From Draconibacterium sp. (GTDB lineage: Bacteria; Bacteroidota; Bacteroidia; Bacteroidales; Prolixibacteraceae): a stretch of DNA of 13,475 nt. The stretch lies in contig JALUZN010000057.1 of assembly GCA_027011835.1 (NCBI GenBank), positions 1 to 13,475 on the forward strand. The letters are read 5' to 3'. Position 1 is the first letter of the stretch, and each line of letters begins with the position of its first letter. Below, in pieces: positions 6,893 to 13,475 of the stretch. The position numbers were made by a program, and so were the translations under genes. The notes beneath the pieces were generated by a model, which was not told the origin of the DNA, did no database searches, and worked only from the letters and a program-made list of their open reading frames with translations.

Positions 6893-9800
6893 TTACTTGT
6901 AATTCAAATTAGCAGGTAAAAATTTCTCGATAAAACTAACCGGTTTCCCTTTTCGACGGGCATAATCTTCAACTTGGTCTTTCCCTATTTTTTCAACACC
7001 AAAATAACGCGATTCGGGGTGAACAAAGTACTGCCCCGAAACCGAAGCATTTGGATACATTGCAAAATGTTCGGTTAATGTTATTCCTATTTCGGGGGCA
7101 TTTAACAGGTCGAAAACAGCTTGTTTCTCCGAATGTTCGGGACAGGCCGGATAACCCAGTGCAGGCCTTATTCCCTGATATTTAACTTTTAGCATCTGTT
7201 CGAGCGAGAGATTCTCATCGGGAACATATCCCCAAAAGTTTTTACGAACCTCAAAATGGAGTAACTCGGCAAAAGCTTCGCTTAGCCTATCGGCAAGCGA
7301 CTCTAACAAAATTGCTTTATAGTCGTTGTGTTCTGCCCTGAACTTCTCTTTCCACTCCTCAATTCCAATTCCGGCTGTTACGGCAAAAGCTCCGCAATAG
7401 TCGCTCCTCCCCGACTCTTTTGGTGCCACAAAATCGGACAGGCAATAATTGGCCGAGTCATCTTTTTTCTTCTCCTGCTGCCTGATATGATAAAACCGGC
7501 CAATCTCTTCTTCTCGCAAATCGGAATTGTATAATACAATGTCGTCGCCATCGGAATTTGCAGGCCAAATACCAAAAACGCCATTTGCCTGCACCATCTT
7601 TTTCTCAATTATCTCGTCTAAAAACTCATTCGCTTCCTTAAAAAGTTTCCGTGCTTCTTCGCCCTGCCTCTCATCGGCAAGAATTTGCGGATAATGTCCG
7701 CGCAATCCCCAGGTAATAAACAAGAAAGTCCAATCTATATAGTTTCGAATCTCCTCGAGCGGAAAATCGATAAACCGTTTCACCCCTGTAAAATTTGGTT
7801 TATAAACCGGTGACTTTTCCCAATCGATTTTAAATTTATTTTGCCGTGCCTGCTCTAACGTTAAATACGCTTTTGGCTTGCGTTTACCCTGAAACTTGCG
7901 TATTTCGGAATAATCTTTTTTTACCGAATCGATAAATTCATTATCGTTTGCAATAAGATTTGCCACCACATTTACCGCCAACGACGCATCTTTTACGTGC
8001 ATAACAGTATTCGAATAAACCGGTTCAACTTTTACGGCAGTATGAATTTTTGATGTGGTTGCCCCACCAATTAATATTGGTATATTGAGTTTTCGGCGCT
8101 CCATCTCTTTGGCAATGTCAACCATCATTTCGAGCGACGGAGTAATTAACCCGCTAAGTCCAATAACATCAACTTTCTCTTTAATTGCCGTATCGATAAT
8201 TTTTTCGGTAGGAACCATTACCCCCAAATCGATAATTTCGTAGTTGTTACAACTCAATACTACGCCAACAATGTTTTTCCCAATGTCGTGTACATCGCCT
8301 TTTACCGTTGCCAGCAAAACCTTTTTTTGCTCCGACGATGTATTGTATTTTGCTTTGTCGGCTTCGATATACGGCAGTAGAATAGCCACTGCTTTTTTCA
8401 TTACCCTGGCCGATTTTATTACCTGTGGCAAGAACATTTTCCCCGCACCAAACAGCTCTCCCACCACATTCATACCGGCCATTAACGGGCCCTCGATAAT
8501 ATTCAATGTTGGCTGATATTTTTTGATGGCCTCTGCCATATCTTCATCAACATATTCGGGAAATCCTTTTACAAGTGCATGTTCAATTCGTTTCTCAAGC
8601 GGAAGTTCGCGCCATGCATCTTTTTTCGTCTCCTCCATTCCCAAAGAGGTAATGTTCTCGGCAAAATCGAGTAATCGCTCTGTTGCATCGTTACGGCGAT
8701 TTAAAACGAGGTCTTCAACTTTTTCGAGCAAATCTTTTGGAATTTCATCGTAAATCTGCAACATCCCGGGATTTACAATTCCCATATCGAGGCCGGCATT
8801 TATTGCATGAAAAAGAAATACCGAGTGCATTGCTTCGCGCACAACATTATTCCCTCGAAACGAGAACGATACATTACTGATTCCCCCGCTTGTTTTTGCG
8901 TGCGGCAAATTCTCTTTTATCCATTTTACCGAATTAATAAAATCGACTGCATAATTGTTGTGCTCCTCTATTCCTGTCCCAATTGTTAACACGTTCGGGT
9001 CGAAAATAATATCCTGCGGAGGAAAATTTACCTGCCCGGTTAAGATTTTATACGCCCGGCTGCAAATCTCTTTTCGTCGTTCGAAACTGTCGGCCTGTCC
9101 TTTTTCGTCGAAAGCCATAACAACCACCGCTGCGCCAAAACGTTTAATCTCTTTTGCACGATTAATAAAAACTTCTTCACCCTCTTTTAAACTAATCGAG
9201 TTAACAATTGCTTTTCCCTGTAAACATTTTAACCCTGCCTTAATAACCGCCCATTTCGATGAGTCAATCATTACAGGCAGTTTTGCAATGTCGGGTTCTG
9301 CCATCATCAGATTCAGAAAATGAACCATCTCTTTTTCGGCATCGAGCATAGCATCGTCGAGATTTACGTCGATAACCTGCGCCCCGTTTTCGACCTGTGC
9401 ACGGGCAACCGAAAGTGCTTCCTCGTACTTCTCTTCGCGTATTAATCGTGCAAATTTTCGCGAGCCTGCAACATTACAACGCTCTCCAATATTTAGAAAA
9501 TTAGTATTCTCCGTTATTGTAACAGGCTCTAGTCCGCTAAGTTTTGTATTCGAATCGGACTTACTAATTTGATGAGGACTTGCTGTTTTTGCAGCTTCGG
9601 CAAAGGCACGAATATGGGCGGGAGTAGTTCCGCAGCACCCCCCAATTATATTTACAAAACTATTGTCGAGATAATCTTTAATGTATTTCGACATTATTTC
9701 GGGAGTCTCGTCGTACTCGCCAAACTGGTTTGGCAACCCGGCATTTGGATGCGCACTGATATGAAACGGGGCTTTTTTCGACAGTTCTTTTACATAAGGG

Positions 9801-10561
9801 CGCAAATCTGACGCTCCAAGCGAGCAGTTTAACCCGATACTTAAAAGCTCGATATGCGAAACCGAGTTAATAAATGCTTCGAGTGTTTGCCCCGATAAAG
9901 TGCGGCCACTCGCATCGGTAATGGTTCCGGAAACCATTAATGGCAAATTTATTCCACGTTTCTCAAGTGCTTCTTCAATGGCATAAATAGCAGCTTTCCC
10001 ATTCAATGTGTCGAAAATTGTTTCAACAATAAACAGGTCAACTCCGCCATCGATAAGGCCTTCAACTTGCTCGCGATACGCATCTTTCACTTCATCGAAA
10101 GTTACGGCCCGATAACCGGGGTCGTTAACATCGGGCGAAAGCGAGAGCGTTTTGTTTGTGGGCCCCAACGAGCCGGCAACAAAACGTGGTTTTGCACTAT
10201 CTTGTGCTGTAAATTTATCGGCAACCTCTTTGGCTATTTGTGCCGAGGCCTTATTCATCTCATAAACAAACTCTTCGGTACCGTAGTCGGCCTGCGAAAT
10301 GCGCGTAGCATTAAACGTGTTCGTTAATAAAATATCGGCTCCGGCTTCGAGGTATTTCGCATGAATTTCAGAAATAATTTCGGGATGAGTAATCGATAAG
10401 ATATCGTTATTTCCTTTCTGGTCGTGCGGAAAATCTTTCAAGCGGCTGCCCCTGAATTTTTTTTCGGTTAATTTATATTCCTGAATTAACGAACCCATTG
10501 CCCCGTCCATTACTAATACACGGGTTTTGAGCTCTTGTTTTATATTCTTTTTTATTGTCAT
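6893..10561 (-). CDS. metH: Cobalamin-dependent methionine synthase MetH (5-methyltetrahydrofolate-homocysteine methyltransferase)
   Basis: This enzyme transfers the methyl group of 5-methyl-tetrahydrofolate through cobalamin to homocysteine, giving methionine. All four modules are present in 1222 residues (E. coli 1227). The homocysteine domain has zinc ligands Cys246, Cys309 and Cys310 (GLNCSLGA, GGCCGTTP). The pterin-binding domain (about 345-620) includes NIGERCNVAGSRKF. The cobalamin module has DVHDIGKNIVG, with His758 as the lower cobalt ligand. The C-terminal reactivation domain binds SAM via RPALGYPACPEH (1132-1143). Nothing is truncated. It is the last gene of the operon, 65 bp behind the UPF0280 gene, and consumes the homocysteine that the upstream genes are predicted to make. 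Its initiation region is identical over 19 nt to that of the first gene of the operon. The reductive partner for reactivation is not encoded here. Confidence 0.97.
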   Translation of the reverse strand: MTIKKNIKQELKTRVLVMDGAMGSLIQEYKLTEKKFRGSRLKDFPHDQKGNNDILSITHPEIISEIHAKYLEAGADILLTNTFNATRISQADYGTEEFVYEMNKASAQIAKEVADKFTAQDSAKPRFVAGSLGPTNKTLSLSPDVNDPGYRAVTFDEVKDAYREQVEGLIDGGVDLFIVETIFDTLNGKAAIYAIEEALEKRGINLPLMVSGTITDASGRTLSGQTLEAFINSVSHIELLSIGLNCSLGASDLRPYVKELSKKAPFHISAHPNAGLPNQFGEYDETPEIMSKYIKDYLDNSFVNIIGGCCGTTPAHIRAFAEAAKTASPHQISKSDSNTKLSGLEPVTITENTNFLNIGERCNVAGSRKFARLIREEKYEEALSVARAQVENGAQVIDVNLDDAMLDAEKEMVHFLNLMMAEPDIAKLPVMIDSSKWAVIKAGLKCLQGKAIVNSISLKEGEEVFINRAKEIKRFGAAVVVMAFDEKGQADSFERRKEICSRAYKILTGQVNFPPQDIIFDPNVLTIGTGIEEHNNYAVDFINSVKWIKENLPHAKTSGGISNVSFSFRGNNVVREAMHSVFLFHAINAGLDMGIVNPGMLQIYDEIPKDLLEKVEDLVLNRRNDATERLLDFAENITSLGMEETKKDAWRELPLEKRIEHALVKGFPEYVDEDMAEAIKKYQPTLNIIEGPLMAGMNVVGELFGAGKMFLPQVIKSARVMKKAVAILLPYIEADKAKYNTSSEQKKVLLATVKGDVHDIGKNIVGVVLSCNNYEIIDLGVMVPTEKIIDTAIKEKVDVIGLSGLITPSLEMMVDIAKEMERRKLNIPILIGGATTSKIHTAVKVEPVYSNTVMHVKDASLAVNVVANLIANDNEFIDSVKKDYSEIRKFQGKRKPKAYLTLEQARQNKFKIDWEKSPVYKPNFTGVKRFIDFPLEEIRNYIDWTFLFITWGLRGHYPQILADERQGEEARKLFKEANEFLDEIIEKKMVQANGVFGIWPANSDGDDIVLYNSDLREEEIGRFYHIRQQEKKKDDSANYCLSDFVAPKESGRSDYCGAFAVTAGIGIEEWKEKFRAEHNDYKAILLESLADRLSEAFAELLHFEVRKNFWGYVPDENLSLEQMLKVKYQGIRPALGYPACPEHSEKQAVFDLLNAPEIGITLTEHFAMYPNASVSGQYFVHPESRYFGVEKIGKDQVEDYARRKGKPVSFIEKFLPANLNYK

Positions 10562-10626
10562 TTTATCTCTTTACTACAAAAACACGAAAAGTATTTTTTT
10601 CTTTATGCTTTGTATTCTATTTATTC

Positions 10627-11379
10627 TCACTTCAACACTCTCATTTCATAATCTCCCCGAATCCCGATTTTATCTTCGCAAATAATTAAAAGCGAAAGTA
10701 TTTCCCGATATTTCTCAGAGTATTTAATTACTTTTTCAACATCGGCCGCCGATTTTACTTTATTTCCGAAAGCAGTTGCAAATGCATCGGCAAGTAACAC
10801 ATCTTCACAAATTACAACAACTGCATCGGCTTTCCCGTAACTTAACGACGGACCAACTGTTCCGGCCGAAGTGCAGATACCGAGTTTTTGTTTTTCTGGT
10901 GGAATAACCAAACCTATTCGTTCCGACAGAATTGAGTCGCCGGCAAAAACAGAGAGTGTTAATTCACTTTTTAAAAGAACGTAAATATCGCCACCATTCT
11001 CTACAATCAACTCCTCAACCGAAAAGTTTTTTAAAATTTCCTCTCCCACATCGCGGGCAAACAGTCCTGCCACCGCCGACATTGGACCAATTCCCGCTTT
11101 TTCAGCTGCCACCGCCATTTCAACTGCCTCGGCAGGTGCATTTTGAGTTGGTTGAAATGGCTTTAAACTCTTTTTGAAAAAAGGTTCCGATTGAGTGTAC
11201 TCATCGAATTTATTGCGCAAACTTTTAATTTTTGCAAAAGCTACGTTTTCCATTTCGGGTTGAAAAGAGCCGGGATTCACACCAATCCATAAATCGGTTT
11301 CGAGATAACTAATCACGAAACCGGTAAATCTTTCGGTATTAAATTGCGTACGATATGTTCTTTCTTCGAACAACTTCAT
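10627..11379 (-). CDS. UPF0280/COG2122 ApbE-like protein, homocysteine biosynthesis accessory
   Basis: This 250-residue protein is related to the FAD:protein FMN transferase ApbE. Motifs of that relationship are GPMSAVAGLFA (98-108), IVENGGDIYV (125-134) and CTSAGTVGPSLSYGKADAVVV (169-189), with LADAFATAFGN (196-206). It is much shorter than ApbE and its flavinylation activity is unproven. In Desulfovibrio, genetics has tied this family to homocysteine formation together with DUF39 and NIL/ferredoxin proteins, and those are exactly its two upstream neighbours here. A role in flavin or redox maturation of the partner is an inference. A TTG at 11388 would extend it by three residues, but the ATG at 11379 is preferred: it stands 9 bp after the stop of the preceding gene and starts MKLFEERTYR as in relatives. 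Confidence 0.87.
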   Translation of the reverse strand: MKLFEERTYRTQFNTERFTGFVISYLETDLWIGVNPGSFQPEMENVAFAKIKSLRNKFDEYTQSEPFFKKSLKPFQPTQNAPAEAVEMAVAAEKAGIGPMSAVAGLFARDVGEEILKNFSVEELIVENGGDIYVLLKSELTLSVFAGDSILSERIGLVIPPEKQKLGICTSAGTVGPSLSYGKADAVVVICEDVLLADAFATAFGNKVKSAADVEKVIKYSEKYREILSLLIICEDKIGIRGDYEMRVLK

Positions 11380-11388
11380 ATTACACAA

Positions 11389-11799
11389 TTAACGAAAGTC
11401 GATACGAAACAGATTTAATGGGCAGGCCGGAATACACAACTCGCAAACCACACATTTATCTTTGTCGAAATCGAGTTTCCAGGTCTCTTTATTCATGGTT
11501 AACGAACCGGCAAAACAGACGGCAGTACAATTCCCGCAATCGATACAATGTTCTGCATCGAGATGAATTGCTTTGTCTAACGACTCGCATGTAATACCGT
11601 GGTTCTGCAGGTATTCAACCCCTTTTTCAATGTTCTCCTTTTTGCCATGAAGTTCGAGCAAAAGACTCCCCTTTTTCCCGGGATAAACCTCTGCTTTCAA
11701 AATATTTATACGAATATCATAATCTTTTACAAGATGATACGTAAATGCTTTATCGCCACTTTGAGTGGGAAAATTCAGAATATATCTTTTTTTAATCAT
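11389..11799 (-). CDS. NIL-domain 2x[4Fe-4S] ferredoxin of homocysteine biosynthesis
   Basis: This 136-residue protein has two parts. Residues 1-76 are a NIL domain (a ferredoxin-like fold also found at the C-terminus of methionine ABC transporter ATPases), with a visible basic start and the VYPGKKGSLLLELHG strand-turn. Residues 80-136 hold two [4Fe-4S] motifs: Cys85, 88, 91 and 95, and Cys116, 119, 122 and 126. The second is followed by the usual Pro (ACPLN). The first has Phe in that place (VCFAG). In methanogens the homologue acts with the DUF39 protein to make homocysteine from aspartate semialdehyde and a sulfur donor, the clusters supplying electrons or carrying sulfur. Its ATG overlaps the last 8 bp of the DUF39 gene (11792-11799), a sign of translational coupling. 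Confidence 0.93.
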   Translation of the reverse strand: MIKKRYILNFPTQSGDKAFTYHLVKDYDIRINILKAEVYPGKKGSLLLELHGKKENIEKGVEYLQNHGITCESLDKAIHLDAEHCIDCGNCTAVCFAGSLTMNKETWKLDFDKDKCVVCELCIPACPLNLFRIDFR

Positions 11800-12955
11800 T
11801 GTCGGCCTCCGTTTCTACTAAGCTGTTTAACGATGTATTTTTCGGGAACATTTGCACCGGTTTACTAATTTCGAACTCGCCGTTTTGCAACCAGTTTTTT
11901 AATTCGCCGGCTATTTTTCGGGCTTTGGCGATGCTCGACACCGGAGCCGTTCTAATTTTTTTGCCTTTTACCTTAATTGTTCCCGACTGCAACTCGGCAT
12001 AATTTACCTGCCCCAGTTTTGGCGCTCCCACAGTTCCGTAATCGAGCACTGAGGTTTCAATCTGACTATTATTTACCGATACACGTTTTGCAATATCAAC
12101 ATCTAAAACAGGAATGGGAATTCCAATTCCAACAAACAAACTCACCCCATATTTATCGAAATAGGCAGCGTGCAGATATTCCGACGACATCTCTTTCAGG
12201 TTTCCCATAACAGCTAGTGTTGCCGCATTGGTAACCGGAATGCCGAGCTCGTTTTTCGGGCGTGTGGTATGAAACTGTGTTCCCGGCCAAACCACAAAAC
12301 CCTGTGTACCTCCCAGAAAAATGCGTGTTCCTAAACCTATTGTTCTGAATTCGGGGTCGTTTAACAGTGGACTTAATTCTCCGGAAGTGGAATAGGTTGC
12401 AATTCGTAAATTCGGAAGTAAAGTTCCCATATAGGTATGCACCATTTTTTTTGTTGTGTTTACCGCCACGTTGTAATTTTGGTACGCATTACGCGGATTA
12501 AACATGGTAAACTCGTTAATGGTATTAATATTAATTGTGGTTTTAATGTGCTTTCGCGGATAGCAATCGGTTCCTTTTGCCCACGCTTCCAATGTTACAT
12601 CTTTACCGTCGATTAAATCTTGAATAACATGCGCACCCCCGTATTCAGGGTTGTCGGGGTCGCAGGCAGCTGCGCCAATATACGAATCGACAGCGGCCAA
12701 CCCCTCGTAACAGGGAACGCCGTTTAACCTTATTTTTTCCATTCTGATGGGCGGATTTGCATGCCCAAAATTGATGATTGCACCCGACGAACACATGGCA
12801 CCAAAAGTTGCAGTAGTTACCACATCTACTTTTTCAACAATCTCCTCGGGTGTTGCTTCGATTGCCATTTTTGCAACCTCCTCGGCAGTTAAAATAACTG
12901 CTTTGCCGGTTTTTAATTTCCGGTTAATCTCTTCGTAACTCTTTTTTATTGTCAT
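11792..12955 (-). CDS. DUF39/COG1900 homocysteine biosynthesis protein (L-aspartate semialdehyde sulfurtransferase type)
   Basis: This 387-residue cytoplasmic protein belongs to the DUF39 family. In Methanosarcina, a homologue plus the NIL ferredoxin forms homocysteine directly from aspartate semialdehyde, avoiding O-acyl-homoserine. Visible marks of the family are the VVTTATFGAMCSSGA segment (45-59; Cys55), NGVPCYEG (78-85; Cys82), GAAACDPDNPEYGGAHV (94-110; Cys98) and GTDCYPRK (128-135; Cys131). Cys55 and Cys131 appear to correspond to the persulfide-carrying cysteines studied in the archaeal enzyme; this numbering is from memory. The C-terminus lacks the CBS domain pair found on the archaeal protein. 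It is the first gene of the operon, starting 27 nt behind a SAM riboswitch; no SD is seen but the leader is A-rich before ATG (AGTAAAAA). Its product feeds metH at the end of the same transcript. Confidence 0.92.
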   Translation of the reverse strand: MTIKKSYEEINRKLKTGKAVILTAEEVAKMAIEATPEEIVEKVDVVTTATFGAMCSSGAIINFGHANPPIRMEKIRLNGVPCYEGLAAVDSYIGAAACDPDNPEYGGAHVIQDLIDGKDVTLEAWAKGTDCYPRKHIKTTININTINEFTMFNPRNAYQNYNVAVNTTKKMVHTYMGTLLPNLRIATYSTSGELSPLLNDPEFRTIGLGTRIFLGGTQGFVVWPGTQFHTTRPKNELGIPVTNAATLAVMGNLKEMSSEYLHAAYFDKYGVSLFVGIGIPIPVLDVDIAKRVSVNNSQIETSVLDYGTVGAPKLGQVNYAELQSGTIKVKGKKIRTAPVSSIAKARKIAGELKNWLQNGEFEISKPVQMFPKNTSLNSLVETEADND

Positions 12956-12982
12956 TTTTTACTGAATTTCAAGTGCGACAGC

Positions 12983-13104
12983 ATTTAAATTATAATTCCG
13001 TTTCCGGCCGGGTATTGGCACCTTTCACATTCGTTACTAAACGAGCCCGATGGTTGCCAGAGTTTCGTAGAGCCCGCTCTCTCCGCTCTTCTCTATAATC
13101 AAAT
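12983..13104 (-). ncRNA. SAM-I-class riboswitch (S-box) in the leader of the homocysteine/methionine operon
   Basis: On the minus strand the conserved core is clear: GAAACTCTGGCAACC (GGCAACC at 13052-13058) and, after a P3 hairpin (TCGTT/AACGA), AGGTGCCAATACC (13011-13023). P1 pairs ATTTGATTATA (13094-13104) with TATAATTTAAAT (12983-12994), with one bulge. P2a is AGAG/CTCT, P2b is GAG/CTC with K-turn-like GGA and ACGAA flanks, and P4 could be CCG-GAAA-CGG just before P1. High S-adenosylmethionine would stabilise P1. The start codon of the DUF39 gene is 27 nt downstream and no terminator lies between, so control at translation or by another fold is likelier than classical attenuation. The P2 loop lacks its usual partner next to AGGTGC, hence the exact subclass (SAM-I or SAM-I/IV variant) is open. 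Confidence 0.88.
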
Positions 13105-13127
13105 ACCTTTTTTGAAGGAATATTTGA
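13099..13127 (-). promoter_or_regulatory. 5' hairpin overlapping the riboswitch P1 strand (possible anti-P1)
   Basis: TCAAATA and TATTTGA (7 bp) plus CCTT/AAGG (4 bp, two bulged T) form a stem at the predicted 5' end of the transcript. Its 3' arm shares six bases (ATTTGA) with the 5' strand of P1, so the two helices compete. Confidence 0.5.
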
Positions 13128-13134
13128 CTTGCAG

Positions 13135-13164
13135 CAAATTTAGTTGAAAATGCTGAAAATCAAA
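13135..13164 (-). promoter_or_regulatory. Promoter of the riboswitch-DUF39-ferredoxin-UPF0280-metH operon
   Basis: On the minus strand TTTG (13161-13164) is followed after 18 bp by TAAATTTG (13135-13142), both boxes of the Bacteroidota housekeeping promoter. It predicts transcription from about 13128, immediately before the 5' hairpin and 24 nt before riboswitch P1. Confidence 0.65.
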
Positions 13165-13222
13165 CCTAAATCAAATACTACTTCACAAAGGCTTAACGAA
13201 TCTGTTCTTTTCAATAATATTG

Positions 13223-13254
13223 TTTGTGTATATTCAACGAAAGTTGTAAACTTG
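13223..13254 (+). promoter_or_regulatory. Promoter for the tRNA region
   Basis: TTTG (13223-13226), a 20-bp spacer and TAAACTTG (13247-13254, followed by CACT) match the Bacteroidota promoter pattern with one mismatch in the -7 box. The predicted start is near 13261. It precedes the broken tRNA copy by about 45 bp and the intact tRNA by about 145 bp, so it was probably the promoter of the original tRNA. It is divergent from the met operon promoter. Confidence 0.6.
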
Positions 13255-13303
13255 CACTCCGAAATTCATAGTGAGAGTTAAACTCGAAATATTGAATTTG
13301 TTT

Positions 13304-13369
13304 GAGCCTATAGCTCAGCTTCCGTCAGCTGACGGATGACTCATAATCAGGGGTCAATAAAATATCTGG
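13304..13369 (+). pseudogene. Decayed copy of the CAU-anticodon tRNA with a palindrome in place of the D-arm
   Basis: This stretch parallels the intact tRNA that begins at 13405. GAGCCTATAGCTCAG matches its acceptor and D-arm start (one change), TGACTCATAATCAGG matches its anticodon arm, and GGTC then TCTGGTT echo the variable and T-arm. Between the first two blocks the D-loop and D-stem are replaced by TCCGTCAGCTGACGGA (13321-13336), a perfect 16-bp palindrome. The T-arm and 3' acceptor strand are gone, and the anticodon stem keeps only three pairs. It cannot fold as a tRNA. A tandem duplication followed by decay, or by insertion of a short repeat, explains it best. Confidence 0.75.
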
Positions 13370-13404
13370 TTATTTGAAATAAAAATATTTAGTTTTAAAT
13401 ATTC

Positions 13405-13475
13405 GGGCCTATAGCTCAGTTGGTTAGAGCACCTGACTCATAATCAGGTGGTCCCTGGTTCAAGCCCAGGTGGGC
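13405..13475 (+). tRNA. tRNA with CAU anticodon, probably tRNA-Ile2 (lysidine type); 3' end outside the window
   Basis: The cloverleaf is complete up to residue 71: acceptor GGGCCTA with TGGGC (two more C expected), D-arm GCTC/GAGC, anticodon arm CCTGA-CTCATAA-TCAGG with CAT at 13439-13441, variable TGGTC, and T-arm CCTGG-TTCAAGC-CCAGG. CAT can mean initiator Met, elongator Met or Ile2. A1-mismatch-type initiator features are absent (G1 pairs with C). Base pairs C4-G69 and C5-G68 are those that TilS requires in E. coli tRNA-Ile2 and that tRNA-Met lacks, so Ile2 (AUA-reading after lysidine modification) is favoured. The acceptor end and discriminator base are cut off. Confidence 0.95.

Noticed and set aside
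10562..10626. A second riboswitch or cobalamin element directly upstream of metH
   Set aside because: The gap is only 65 bp, A/T-rich, and has none of the conserved B12-box or S-box strings.
12956..12982. Rho-independent terminator between the riboswitch and the DUF39 start
   Set aside because: There is no GC stem and no U-tract in these 27 bases, so classical transcription attenuation is not supported.

Overview
The window comes from a low-GC member of the Bacteroidota, probably near Bacteroidales/Marinilabiliales. The order is an inference. The phylum call rests on -7 promoter elements of the TAnnTTTG type, A-rich leaders without Shine-Dalgarno sequences, and the family types of the encoded proteins. 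No phage, IS element or CRISPR array is visible.

Left part (1-4333, all minus strand). A 3' fragment of a hydroxypyruvate-isomerase-type TIM-barrel gene (349-564) lies directly behind a membrane-anchored S41 C-terminal processing peptidase (591-2246). That peptidase is co-transcribed with a dCMP/CMP deaminase (2252-2677). Next come a SPOR-domain lipoprotein (2878-3357) with a clear intrinsic terminator, and cysQ (3516-4286). The natural N-terminus of cysQ is recognisable upstream (ATG at 4333) but is cut off by a one-base frameshift.

Middle (4334-6890, plus strand). After a 303-bp divergent spacer there is a two-gene unit. It encodes a secreted CBM9-like protein and a glycoside-hydrolase-like TIM-barrel protein with a Tat-like leader, and is presumably devoted to an extracytoplasmic polysaccharide. 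It meets the next operon at a shared long-stem bidirectional terminator.

Right part (6893-13128, minus strand) is the most interesting unit: a SAM-I-class riboswitch, then a DUF39/COG1900 homocysteine-forming sulfurtransferase, a NIL-domain 2x[4Fe-4S] ferredoxin, a UPF0280/COG2122 ApbE-like protein, and full-length cobalamin-dependent methionine synthase metH. Together they read as a compact pathway: aspartate semialdehyde plus sulfide to homocysteine, without O-acyl-homoserine, then to methionine, with S-adenosylmethionine feedback at the leader. The three-protein homocysteine route is known from methanogens and Desulfovibrio. Its linkage in one SAM-sensing leader with metH is the notable arrangement here.

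Right edge (13223-13475, plus strand). A divergent Bacteroidota-type promoter drives a decayed tRNA copy whose D-arm is replaced by a perfect 16-bp palindrome. It is followed by an intact CAU-anticodon tRNA, probably tRNA-Ile2, which is cut by the window end.
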